NCBI GenBank assembly: GCA_002682825.1 | Contig: NOKP01000009.1 | Coordinates: 62,001 to 126,000 of the forward strand | Length of the DNA: 64,000 nucleotides | Source: Neonectria sp. B-13 | Taxonomy: Eukaryota; Ascomycota; Sordariomycetes; Hypocreales; Nectriaceae | Direction of reading: 5' to 3' | Part shown: piece by piece, positions 1-11,509 of the stretch | How the letters are laid out: each line of letters starts with the position of its first letter | How positions within the stretch are numbered: the stretch's first letter is position 1 | Notes under the pieces: generated by a model | The model's input: the letters and a program-made list of their open reading frames with translations, nothing else | Database searches by the model: none | Told to the model about the DNA's origin: nothing | Program-made: the position numbers and the translations under genes

Positions 1-3000
1 TTGGTTATGATGACTGCAACCAGCTCTTCTGGTACCCGGAGGGGATCACCCGGATCGTCCTGCAAGATAAGAGCAAGCTAATTGACGTGCCCCCGGCTGA
101 ACGATACGTCAAGCTTGTCGACGTCAACTGGAAGAAATGTTTCTTCAAGACGTACAAGGAATCTCGTTCTTGGATGCATCTTCTCATCAACTTCAACCGT
201 ATCTGGATCATCCATTTGTCCATGTACTGGTTCTACGTCGCCGGTAATTCCCCAACTATTCTTGTCGGCCCTACGTATGAGCAGCAGCTCAACCAGTCTC
301 CGCCCACCTACAAGACTCTTTCTGCTGTCGCTTTTGGCGGTGGCATTGCATCCCTCATCCAGATCGTCGCGACTCTTGCCGAGTGGGCCTACGTCCCGCG
401 ACGCTGGGCTGGTGCGCAGCACTTGACCAAAAGGCTCCTCTTCCTCATTGTCATCTTTGTTCTTAATGTTGGTCCAGGTGTCAAGGTCTTCATGATACCT
501 GGCCCGACCGAGAAGATCGACTTGATTATCAGTATCGTCCACTTGGTCATCGCCATCATCACCTTCGCCTTCTTCTCTGTTATGCCACTGGGTGGCCTGT
601 TCGGCAGCTACCTGACAACCAAGACAAGACGTTACGTGGCTAGCCAAACCTTTACCGCCAGCTTCCCTCAGCTCAAAGGCAACGACATGTTCATGTCTTA
701 TGGACTATGGGCCATCGTCTTCGGCATCAAGATGGGTGTTTCCTACGGCTTTTTGATTTTGTCATTCCGTGACCCTATTAGATATCTGGTTGGCATGAAC
801 GTGGATAGCTGCCTGGGAGACAAGCTGTTGGGTGGAAAGGTCCTCTGCCAGTACCAACCGTTGATTCTTTTGGTTCTCATGACCTTCACCGACCTTATCT
901 TCTTCTTCCTGGACACTTACCTGTGGTACGTCCTCGTCAACACCGTCTTCTCCGTCGCCCGATCCTTTTACCTCGGTTCTTCGATCTGGACCCCCTGGAG
1001 GAACATCTTCGCTCGCCTGCCGAAGCGTATTTATTCCAAGGTCCTCGCCACAACGGACATGGAAATCAAGTACAAGCCCAAGGTCCTTATTTCCCAGATC
1101 TGGAATGCTGTGGTTATCTCCATGTACCGCGAGCATCTGTTGGCCATCGACCACGTCCAGAAGCTCCTGTATCACCAGGTCCCCTCCGAACAGGAGGGTA
1201 AGCGAACCCTTCGCGCCCCCACCTTCTTCGTTTCGCAGGAAGATCATTCGTTCAAGACCGAGTTCTTCCCTACCTACAGCGAAGCTGAGCGTCGAATCTC
1301 CTTCTTCGCCCAGTCATTGTCGACCCCCATTCCCGAACCGCTACCCGTGGACAACATGCCTACCTTCACTGTCATGATTCCCCACTACGGTGAGAAGATT
1401 CTCCTCTCCCTGCGTGAGATCATTCGCGAGGACGAACCCTACTCTCGAGTGACCCTTCTGGAGTATCTCAAGCAGCTTCATCCCCACGAGTGGGATTGCT
1501 TCGTCAAGGACACCAAGATTCTCGCCGATGAGACGTCGCAGTACAATGGCGAGGTTGACAAGAACGAGAAGGACTCTGCCAAGAGCAAGATCGATGATCT
1601 TCCCTTTTACTGCATTGGTTTCAAGTCCTCCGCTCCCGAGTACACTCTCCGAACCCGTATCTGGTCGTCCCTCCGTTTCCAGACTCTTTACCGCACCATT
1701 TCCGGTTTCATGAACTACAGCCGAGCTATCAAGCTCCTGTACCGAGTCGAGAACCCTGAAGTCGTTCAGATGTTTGGTGGTAACACGGACAAGCTGGAGC
1801 GCGAGCTAGAGCGCATGGCCCGGCGCAAGTTCAAGATTGTCGTCTCTATGCAGCGATTCGCGAAGTTTAAGAAGGAGGAGATGGAGAATGCCGAGTTCCT
1901 GCTCCGTGCCTATCCTGACTTGCAGATTGCCTACCTGGACGAAGAACCCCCAACCGCAGAAGGCGAAGAGCCTCGCCTGTACTCCGCCCTTATTGATGGT
2001 CACTCCGAAATCATGGAGAACGGTCAAAGACGCCCCAAGTTCAGAATTCAGCTTTCCGGCAACCCTATTCTCGGTGACGGAAAGTCCGACAACCAGAACC
2101 ATTCTATCATCTTCTACCGTGGCGAGTACATTCAGCTCATCGATGCCAACCAGGACAACTACCTCGAGGAGTGCCTCAAGATCCGCAGTGTTCTTGCTGA
2201 GTTCGAAGAGATGAAGAGCGACAACGTTTCCCCCTACACCCCCGGCGTCAAGACTGAGGCGACCAACCCCGTCGCCATTCTCGGTGCTCGCGAGTACATT
2301 TTCTCTGAGAACATCGGTATCCTTGGTGACATTGCTGCTGGAAAGGAACAAACGTTCGGTACCCTCTTCGCTCGTACCCTGGCCCAGATCGGTGGCAAGC
2401 TCCATTACGGACATCCTGATTTCCTGAACGGCATTTTCATGACAACCCGTGGTGGTGTTTCCAAGGCTCAGAAGGGTCTGCATCTGAACGAGGATATTTT
2501 CGCTGGCATGAACGCCATCCTCCGGGGTGGTCGCATCAAGCACTGCGAGTACTTCCAGTGTGGTAAGGGTCGTGATCTCGGTTTCGGCTCCATTCTCAAC
2601 TTCACCACCAAGATCGGTACTGGTATGGGCGAACAGATGTTGTCCCGTGAATACTACTACCTCGGCACCCAGCTTCCCCTGGATCGTTTCCTGTCCTTTT
2701 ACTACGCCCATCCTGGATTCCATCTTAACAACATCTTCATCATGATGTCTGTGCAGATGTTCATGATCACGTTGATGAACATTGGAGCCTTGCGCCACGA
2801 GACCATCGAATGCGACTACGACCGAGACGTCCCTATCACCGACCCTCTGTACCCCACTGGTTGTGCGAACACCCCCGCGCTCACTGACTGGGTGTATCGT
2901 TGCATTTTCTCCATTTTCTTCGTCTTGTTCCTTTCATTTATCCCCCTGGTCGCCCAGGAACTAATGGAAAGAGGCGCCTGGCGGGCTGCTCTTCGTCTTG

Positions 3001-4573
3001 GCAAGCAGTTCGGCTCCTTGTCTCTCTTCTTCGAGGTCTTCGTCACTCAAATTTATGCGAACTCTGTGCAACAAGATCTTTCCTTCGGTGGTGCGCGATA
3101 CATCGGTACCGGTCGTGGCTTCGCCACAGCTCGCATTCCGTTTGGCATCCTATACTCTCGATTCGCGGGCCCAGCTATTTACTTCGGTGCTCGCCTTCTC
3201 ATGATGCTACTCTTCGCAACCCTCACTATCTGGCAGGCTGCACTGACATACTTCTGGATCACGCTCTTCGCTCTGACCATCTCGCCATTCCTCTACAACC
3301 CCCACATGTTTGCATGGAACGACTTCTTCATCGATTACCGAGACTACCTCCGCTGGCTCTCTCGTGGTAACTCGAGGAGTCATGCCTCGTCATGGATTTC
3401 GTTCTGTCGTTTATCCCGAACCAGAATCACTGGTTACAAGCGCAAGATACTGGGAGACCCGTCGAGCAAGTTGTCTGGCGATGTGGCCCGAGCACCCATT
3501 GCGAACATCTTCTTCGCTGAGATCCTTGGCCCTCTGCTGTTTGCTGTGGTCACCACTATTCCTTACCTGTTCGTCAACGCGCAGACTGGTGTAAGTGAGA
3601 GAAATAACCAGGATGCGAAGATCGACATCGCACCTACGGATTCGCTGGTTCGACTGCTGATCATTGCCTTTGCACCCATCGCTGTCAACGCCGGTGTGCT
3701 TATGGCCATGTTCGGTATGGCTTGCTGCATGGGACCTCTGCTCAGCATGTGCTGCAAGAAGTTTGGTAGCGTCTTGGCTGCCATTGCCCACTCCTTTGCA
3801 GTCATCTTCCTCTTAATCTCGTTTGAGGCCATGTTCTTGCTCGAAGGCTTCAACTTCACGCGCACCCTTGCCGGCATGATTGCTGCCTGCGCGCTACAGC
3901 GGTTCTTCATCAAGTTGATAGTGGCCCTGGCGCTTACGCGAGAGTTCAAGACGGACACATCCAACATCGCTTTCTGGACTGGAAAATGGTACTCTATGGG
4001 GTGGCACTCCGTCTCCCAACCCGCCCGAGAGTTTCTCTGCAAGATCACAGAGTTGACCATGTTCGCGGCGGACTTCGTGTTGGGTCACTGGCTGCTCTTC
4101 ATGATGATGCCGATCATAATCATCCCTCAGATCGACAAACTACACTCAATGATGCTCTTCTGGCTTCGACCAAGGTATGTGACGTGACTTCCAATTTCGT
4201 TGGAAACCCCAGAACTAATGTCGAACCAAACAGCCGACAGATCCGCCCGCCCATCTATTCGATGAAGCAGTCGAAGCTTCGACGTAGACGCGTTATTCGC
4301 TACGCCATCCTGTACTTTGTGCTACTTGTTCTCTTCGTCGGCCTCATTGTCGGTCCCGCCGTCGCAGGCAAGATGATCCCTTCGTCTCTGACCGACTCCC
4401 TGTCGGATATTGCGGGCTTCCGTTTGATGCAGCCCACCAGCCTGGATCATGACAACACCAACCACTCGTCTGCGACGGGTACCGGAGCGGCCGATTACAC
4501 TTTCCCTAGTGGATACGCGTCGTCGTCCTCGGGATCTTCCGGCACTTCTACGGGCAAGATCAAGCTGTTTTAA
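1..4573 (+). CDS. FKS1: 1,3-beta-glucan synthase catalytic subunit, 5' end missing
   Basis: This plasma-membrane GT48 enzyme polymerises UDP-glucose into cell-wall beta-1,3-glucan and is the echinocandin target. The gene enters the window already in frame; complete codons begin at base 3. The exons are 1-4174 and 4234-4573; the intron (59 bp, GTATGT donor, CAG acceptor) restores the typical ending [14 protein letters not shown] before a final membrane segment and a Ser-rich tail. About 1,503 residues are present; family members are about 1,900, so some 400 N-terminal residues lie outside. Visible landmarks are the hot-spot-1 segment FLILSFRDP (750-776), the hot-spot-2 segment DWVYRCIF (2886-2909), the [11 protein letters not shown] motif near 3093-3125 often discussed for UDP-glucose binding, and hydrophobic membrane clusters at both ends of the central cytosolic region. 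The GTG at base 87 is internal, not a start. Identity is very secure. Confidence 0.97.
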
Positions 4574-5262
4574 ACAATGTTGTAACATAGACTGCAGGCT
4601 TGGCAGAGGCGGCCTGGACGACAGAGAATTTGTCTGGCTGATATCGCTGTTGCGGCGGTGATTCCTTGGCGTGTGTTGGCGTGAGTGGGAGTTTCGTCAA
4701 TTGATTGACTGGCTCGATTTCCTGAACGGATGAAGACGGTGACATGTCAAGCAGACTTGCAGCTGCTTGGTCTCCTCGAGCTTTTGTTGTCGGAGACAGG
4801 TCATGCGCGCACACGAGGGGTTTTTGTTATTATTTTCTCTCTTGGTTTGATTGTTGGCGAAGGAGGAAAGAAGGAAGGGAAAAGATTGAGAGAATGAACT
4901 TGATTGTGCAGAGAAGAGAAATTCCCGAGGCGGAAGTAGAGAGGGCTGGTCTGGAGAGTCAGATATGGACTGGACCGGCACCTGGAAAGGAACACACGCA
5001 AAGAGAAAGCAAGGCACCAGTCAGCGTTTACCGCGCATTTTAATGTGTACAATGAGCAACATAGTAGTTCTTTATTTTACTAGACGGATAGGGAAATGAT
5101 TTTTGTTGATTTGCCTTTGCAACTTGTTGGCATAATGCGCTTTGCACTGCTTGATACGGATAGTAAGTAGAAACGTAAGGGAATATTTACTACATGTTGG
5201 TATCATCACTGAGGCCTCAGCTTGTGTCGAGGACATAACCGTCCTTGTTGCCTTCACACAAC
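4574..5262. other. Intergenic: FKS1 3' flank
   Basis: This stretch lies between the FKS1 stop codon and the 5S rRNA gene. It holds a purine-rich tract around 4858-4900 and an AT-rich part after 5040. I see no coding region, tRNA or repeat in it; the short open frames lack codon bias. Confidence 0.6.
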
Positions 5263-5381
5263 ACATACGACCATAGCTCTTAGAAAATACGGGATCCCGT
5301 CCGCTCTCCCTTAGTCAAGCTAAGAAGCGGCGAATTAGTACTCGGGTCGGTGACGACCGGGGAATCCTCGCTGTTGTATGT
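5263..5381 (+). rRNA. rrn5: 5S ribosomal RNA gene
   Basis: The 119-base segment starts ACATACGACCATAG and ends GTTGTATGT, so its ends pair as helix I (ACATAC with GTATGT). It carries the conserved GGATCCCGTCCGCTCTCCC loop region and a TTAGTACTCGGGTCGGTGACGACC internal-promoter region. Helix II (GCTCTTAG with CTAAGAAGC, one bulged A) and the hairpin GGTCG-GTGA-CGACC both pair, although their sequences differ from the Neurospora 5S type I know. That is compensatory change and argues for a working gene. A T5 run (about 5386-5390) follows as the Pol III terminator. It stands alone, as expected for the dispersed 5S genes of filamentous ascomycetes. Confidence 0.93.
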
Positions 5382-5977
5382 CTTGTTTTTGTCTCAACTT
5401 TTTGCTGTTCGTGGAATACCTGACGATATCTTCATCGGCTTCGTTGTTGCAGCTCGAGGTACGTACAATATGGAATTGCGATACTGCTTACGTCAACACG
5501 GCATAGTGACAGAACCCGAGGCATCCGGCAGGCACTGGTCCCCTGGAATGGTGCCTAAGTCTAACGGCCTTTAGTGGCTACGGATGCTGGAGCCGACCGC
5601 TGGTGCAGGGGGTTGACACCCGGAACGCTGGCTAGCCCAGGGGACGCTGTAGACCGGCGATTCCGTAAATGGCCGCGCGCGGATCCCAGCCTATCTGGGC
5701 TGCCAATCAATTAATCTGGCGAAAGTGCACCCGCGCGTTTGGATGGTGGGAGGCCCCTTTGTACTTGGAACCTTCAGCACACAACGACCATCGTCGACCC
5801 AACCAACAGCAAAGTCTCATCTTCGGTTTCTTTTGACGACGACGACGACGATATCAATTGGGAATAGGGTATAGGAGACGAAGACGACGGTTGTGTATTC
5901 GCGGATTCTGTTCGTCTAGACCGCCGACCGCCTCGAACCGCAAATAGAACGAAGAAACAAGGAAACAGACCACCACG
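5382..5977. other. Intergenic: LCB1 promoter and leader
   Basis: This is the region between the 5S terminator and the LCB1 start codon. It contains a short (GAC)n run near 5838-5852 in the probable leader. The 74-codon open frame at 5350-5574 overlaps the 5S gene and is not credible. Nothing else was recognised. Confidence 0.5.
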
Positions 5978-7680
5978 ATGGAACTCGATGCTCTCCAAGC
6001 CCGTCTGGGGCTGCTCCTCGAAGAGGCGCAGGTGACGTTCCAGAAGATGCCCGGCTCGGCCGTGCTGGGCCGCTACATCCAGTCCAGCTACCAGAACGAC
6101 CCCGTGCGATCCGCCTTCGAGCTGGTGCTGGTGCTGTTCTTCATCCGCTACCTGATGGCACCGCCGTACTCGACGAACAAGCCCAACTTTGTCAAGCTGC
6201 GCGAGGATGAGGTTGAGGAACTGATTGAGGAGTGGACGCCTGAGCCGCTCGTCTCGGAGCAGACGGCGTTTGAGATTGCCGAGAGCGAGCGTCTTCCTGT
6301 CGTCGTCGGGTGAGTTTCTCTATTCCACAGGCTCCAAGTGGCTTCTATCCGTTGTGCCATGGCTGACAATTCCTCTTCCCGTGACTAGACCAACCGGACC
6401 CAAGTCGAAGCTTTCCAATGGCCGTACCGTCACCAACCTCGCCTCGTACAACTTCTACAACTTCAATGGCAACGAGCAGATCAAGGAAAAGGCCATCCAG
6501 GTCCTGCGCACCTACGGTGTCGGCCCTTGCGGCCCGCCCCAGTTCTACGGTACCCAGGACGTCCACATGAAAGCCGAGGCCGACATCGCCGCCTACCTGG
6601 GCACCGAGGGCTGCATCGTCTACGCCCAGGCCTTCTCCACCATCTCCAGTGTCATTCCCTCCTTCTGCAAGCGCGGCGACGTCATCATTGCCGACCGCAA
6701 CGTCAACTACTCTATCCGCAAGGGCCTGGAGGTCTCTCGTAGCAGCATCCGCTGGTTCGACCATGGCGACATGGATGACCTCGAGCGTGTCATGCAGGCT
6801 GTTGTTAAGGAGCAGGCCAAGGCTAAGAGGCTGACTCGCCGTTTCGTTGTCACAGAGGGTCTGTTCGAGCTGTCGGGCGACGAGACTGACCTGCCCCGTC
6901 TGGTTGAGCTTAAGGAGAAGTACAAGTTCCGCGTCATCCTCGACGAGACATGGTCCTTTGGTGTCCTCGGTCGAACTGGTCGCGGCATTACCGAGGCCCA
7001 GAACGTTGATCCCCAGGCTGTGGACATGATTGTTGGCTCCCTGTCCGGCCCCATCTGTGCTGGTGGTGGTTTCTGTGCTGGCCCCAAGGACGTTGTTGAG
7101 CATCAGCGCATCACTTCGTCCTCGTACACGTACTCGGCTGCCCTGCCCGCCATGTTGGCCGTCACTGCCAGCGAGGCGGTCAACCTGCTCCAGTCCAACC
7201 CTGACATCCTGAGCCAGTGCCGCGAGAACATCAAGGCCATGAGGGCCCAGCTGGACCCCCGCAGCGACTGGGTTGTTTGCACCAGCGCGCCCGAGAACCC
7301 CGTGATGCTGCTGATGCTCAAGCCCGACGTGGTCAAGGCGCGCAAGTTGGAGTTGGAAGACCAGGAGCGCATCCTGCTTGATTGCGTCGAGGAGGTACGT
7401 TCTGTGGAATCCAGACTGGGAATACTACTTTGCAGGAACACGTGCTAACCGAGCATCTCCTTTCTAGGCCCTGACGAATGGAGTCATGATTACCCGAACC
7501 AAGACGAGGCCCTTTGCGAATGCCATCAAGCCCAAGGACGGCGAGTGGTTTGCGCAGCCGTCGCTCCGAATTTGCATCACGTCGGCTCTTTCCAAGAAGG
7601 AGATGGAGAAGGCTGGAGTGACTATTCGCCATGCCATCACCAAGGTCATGACGCGCAAGACGAGCAACAAGGCGGCGTAA
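5978..7680 (+). CDS. LCB1: Serine palmitoyltransferase subunit 1
   Basis: Serine palmitoyltransferase condenses serine with palmitoyl-CoA at the ER membrane, the first committed step of sphingolipid synthesis. LCB1 is the non-catalytic partner of LCB2. Exons are 5978-6309, 6389-7394 and 7468-7680, giving 516 residues, the usual LCB1 length. One membrane segment lies near residues 43-58 (ELVLVLFFIRYLMAPP), followed by the alpha-oxoamine synthase fold. The motif YGVGPCGPPQFYGTQDVH holds the conserved Cys158, equivalent to the human SPTLC1 residue mutated in hereditary neuropathy. The segment DMIVGSLSGPICAGGGF has no lysine where LCB2 binds pyridoxal phosphate, which separates LCB1 from LCB2. 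The start ATG follows a CCACG context. Introns have GTGAGT and GTACGT donors. Confidence 0.96.
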
Positions 7681-9175
7681 GAACTGTTCGTTGCTACGGG
7701 GAGACTCATGGTCGATACTGTTGACGGCGCCATGGCTGACAGAAATCAAAAGACACGGCTGGTTGTACGTAGAAGTGGATGAATAATGGCAATAGGCGTC
7801 ATCCATATATAGTTGGAGGGCAACTGACCTGTATCCTGTATAGGAAGCTAATAATGATTAATAAATGCAACCATGTCTTATATCGGTTATAGCTCATGTA
7901 AAACATGGAGGGCCCAGACAGAGTTGGGCAGCATGGATGCTACCCCTTCGGTCAATTCGATTTAAATCCAGCCAAACTAAGCACTTCGGAACTTGGGTTG
8001 CGGAAACAAAGCTCCAAAACAAAACATGGAGTCTTGTTTCAGTGTCGAATGTCTGTTGACTAGAACACGACGCAAAATGGCATCGCGAACAGACTCCCTC
8101 CTTGAGCACCAACGCATCAATGGGGGAGCCAACTTATGAGACCAGGAAAAGCAATTCCTCCATTGTGGCTTGCGCTTCCCCTGCCGAAGACGGACAAGGA
8201 AGGAGATGAGGGTTGAACGAGAGAAATGGGATATGACGTGTCTCTTCCCTTGCCAAGGTAGAGAAGTCTCAGTCTGAAGCAGGGTGAATGGCGGAGGACG
8301 AAGGGGAAGCCGGAAGAAATGAACAGATGGGAAACAAGAAAAGGAACAAGAAGAAGACGAAGAAGACGATGATGTAGAAGCCTGGTGGGCGACGGCACAA
8401 GGAGAACAAATGTATTCTTGCCCTGTCCTCGTCTTTGTGCTTTTCCTTGCCTTTCCTTTCCCTTCCTTTCTTATCCTCTTCAATGAGCTTCCCTCATTTA
8501 ACCGTCTTGTCCTATAAGCCGCGCAGCACATTCCTCAGCAAAGAAGGTTGCACCCAGCGGATGGGGACAGAGACCAAGACTCCTTCCATTCCACTCCCCG
8601 GTGGGGGTCCCTCCTTCTCTCTCCATTCCTGCGACCCTCGAACGGCGAATGGGATGTCCGTAACTTTGTTCACGGAAAGCAGAGTCCCAACATAAAGCGC
8701 CTCAAACGAGGTCGTTGAGGCTGAGAAAGGCCGAGTCTGTTTAGTAAAGATGGAGCTCCAGTAGAGACATCCATAGCAACAACGGAGGAAGGAGCTGAGG
8801 AGCTGCGTGGTGTTTGGTTGCCGAGTTGGGCGCTCTCCATTTCCCATCCTTTCTTCTCTCTTTCTCTCCTCTTCTACTTCTCTCTTCTCTCCCTTCTTTT
8901 CCTCATTCTTTCTCTTCACCATCTTTATTTGCCCTACAGTCTTCCGTTCACAGTCCCTAGGTTGCTTCTCATTCTCTTCCCTTACCCGTTTCTCACTCCT
9001 TTCGACACGGGTATTCGTATTCTCCCTGGGTCTATTTTCTATCCTTCGACATTCATTCTTTAGACTCGTTTTCGAAAAGCCCTGCCTCCCTATCTCCAGA
9101 CCACACAATTACCATCTCTTTCTCCTTGAGACCGACAAACATACTCGATACTCAGCTTCTACATCTTCAACAAAC
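7681..9175. other. Intergenic: LCB1 3' flank and GH17 promoter
   Basis: This 1.5-kb region holds AAG/GAC-rich purine runs (8335-8375) and a long pyrimidine tract (about 8840-8950) immediately upstream of the GH17 gene, typical of a strong fungal promoter and leader. Open frames here are low-complexity shadows. I see no additional gene. Confidence 0.5.
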
Positions 9176-10296
9176 ATGACGTTCGCAAAATTTCTCGTGT
9201 CCGCTTTGGGCATGGCAGCCGTTGGTGCTGCTGCTGGTGAGTTGGAGCCTCATGAAACCATTAGGATCAAGCAAATGGAAGACTAACAACGGTTCTCCTA
9301 CTAGCTTTTCCTGTTAAAGAGCGAGAGTTGTATGTTGCCCCTAACGATTAAGAAGAACCCCCATGCTATATCAGTTTGCTGACGATTGCTCGCAGGGTTA
9401 CTACCACTACTATCTACACCACTTCTACCCTCACTCACTACATCGCCTCGGCCACTTCTGCCTCGGCCACCGCTACCCCATCCAGCTCCAACGGCACCGA
9501 CACCAACCTTCCCGGTATTGCCTACGCCCCGTACCGTGGCGATCACCACTGCAAGACCGAGGCTCAGATCAACGACGACTTCTCCAAGTTCAACGGTTCC
9601 TACTCCCTCGTTCGCATCTACGGCACCGACTGCGACCAGGTACCCATATGCCATGCCGCTGCCAAAGATATCGAGGTGAAGCTCTTCCTCGGCATTTGGG
9701 ACATTGACGCCGTAGCCGACGAGGCCCAAAAAATCATCAATGGTATCAGCGGAGACTGGGATATTGTCCACACCGTCAGTGTCGGCAACGAGCTCGTCAA
9801 CAGCGGCAAGGCGAGCCCCGAGAAAGTCGTTGCCGCCGTCAAGAAGGCCCGTAGCATCCTCCGTGCCGCCGGATACGAGGGCCCCGTTGTCACCGTTGAC
9901 ACGTTTGTCGCCGCAGCCGCCCACCCGGAGCTTTGCAGGGAGTCGGACTACTGCGCTATCAACGCCCATAGCTTCTTCGACAGTACCGTCACCGCTGATA
10001 AGGCTGGTTCGTGGCTGACTCGCACTGTCGCCAATCTGCAGGACATCACGGACAAGAAGGTTATCGTCACCGAGTCCGGCTGGCCTAGCAAGGGCCTGTC
10101 AAACGGCTTGGCTGTTCCTGGTGCTAGCGAACAGCAGGCCGCCATTACCTCTATCAAGAAGGCCTTTGCCGACAAGTTGGAGGACCTGATTCTCTTCTCC
10201 GCCTTCAACACTCCTTGGAAGGCCGAGGAGAAGGCTACTTTCAACGCCGAGCCCTTCTGGGGCATCGACGGCGCCATTTCTTCGTCTGACGTGTAA
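9176..10296 (+). CDS. Secreted GH17 beta-1,3-glucanase/transglucosidase (Scw4/Bgl2-like)
   Basis: GH17 enzymes cleave and rejoin beta-1,3-glucan in the cell wall. Exons are 9176-9236, a 25-base exon 9305-9329, and 9396-10296, giving 328 residues. Exon 1 encodes a signal peptide (MTFAKFLVSALGMAAVGAAA) and the second exon gives FPVKERE. A Thr/Ser-rich linker follows and then the catalytic barrel beginning LPGIAYAPYRGDHHC. The acid/base glutamate is Glu161 in VGNE and the nucleophile is Glu255 in TESGWPS. No GPI anchor signal or carbohydrate-binding module is visible, so the protein is probably soluble or wall-bound. The small exon rests on a GTATGT donor and a CAG acceptor and needs cDNA support. 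It is probably a wall-remodelling partner of the FKS1 product. Confidence 0.92.
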
Positions 10297-11509
10297 GACG
10301 AGGAAGCGGTTACCCGGCATTGTGACACCCACCAGCTTAATTTCTTCCTTCTTCCGGGTGCGTCACGTCAGTTGCGCCCTTTTATTTGTCTTTATTTGCA
10401 ATTTTAGGTGGTTAGGGTTCTACAAAGGAGGGACCGGTCATATGGCACGACAATACACGCCCCACGTCTACGCCAGTTTACTTCAACACGATTAGATAAT
10501 GAAAGCATATGATAAGATCGGCATGGAGCCTGGAGCCCCGGGCAAGTATGGCAAACACGTTGGGAGCCAAAGGGCCAAGAACATAACAAGGACACAACTT
10601 GGTTCATCCGGTGTTGACAATACGCAAACACATATAGGAACAGAGAGCCATTGGAAGACATGCCCTTCTGAAGGGGGACGACGGACGAAGGAACCAAAAC
10701 TGACGGATAGCTGTCTCCTACAGGAGCATGATTAGACAGCTGCTACAGAGTTACTCCGGACGGCTTCGACCTGGGACTTGCCAGTCCGTTCCCATCATGT
10801 GCCCGATTTATTTAGTCTTTTCAATGGCTGATACAGTAATGTATAACAGAAGATTGCAAGCGCACCATAGTATCACACATGGCATTACACGTGGAATCTC
10901 AAAGGTCTCACACAACACAGGGTTGGTTGGTAAACAGCGAGTCTCTTCATACTGTATCTTAATCTCCACCAACCATCACGTACCATCCCTTCAATCACAA
11001 GGCCATCCACCGACCCGGCTGCATCACAACCCATGCCTCTCATGCCCCGATATCCTCAAGGCATACTTGGGCCTTCTTATTCAAGGAGCCATAAACTTCA
11101 TACGCCCCATTCCTTCCATAGAAATCCCAGATTCCCAGGACATCAGCTCCACCAAGACAGAACCTTCGTCAAACCGTTAGAATATACGTAAAGACGTCAA
11201 GCCAAGCTCGAGGCCAGACAAAATTGCAGGCTTGCAGGTAACAACGCTTGAAGTAGTATAAAAACATGAAGAAAGGATTTAGGTATCCAAAGTGAGCCTT
11301 GGTTGAGTCCTAAACAGTAGCTTGTGACGATGTTGAGGACCATGAAACCGATGCTTGGAAGCGCCCAAAACCGGCCGGGCTCAACACCAGCATGGCAAGG
11401 AGAACCGAGTAGATGTTAAAATATAAAACATTCTTCCTTTTGAGGGGAATGGCGTGAGTTTCATGCTAAACGCCCAGCATAGATGCTTTCGTTTATTCAA
11501 CAAAGCATC
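10297..11509. other. Intergenic between convergent genes
   Basis: This region separates the 3' ends of the GH17 gene and the NYN-domain gene. A 150-codon open frame at 10728-11180 has no recognisable domain and no coding bias. No RNA gene or repeat was seen. Confidence 0.5.

Noticed and set aside
1806..2798. 330-codon minus-strand open frame
   Set aside because: It is antisense to conserved FKS1 sequence and is explained by GC-rich codon use.
5350..5574. 74-codon open frame
   Set aside because: It overlaps the 3' end of the 5S rRNA gene and has no protein features.
10728..11180. 150-codon open frame between GH17 and NYN genes
   Set aside because: There is no coding bias, domain, or splice-supported extension, and it lies in a convergent 3' region.
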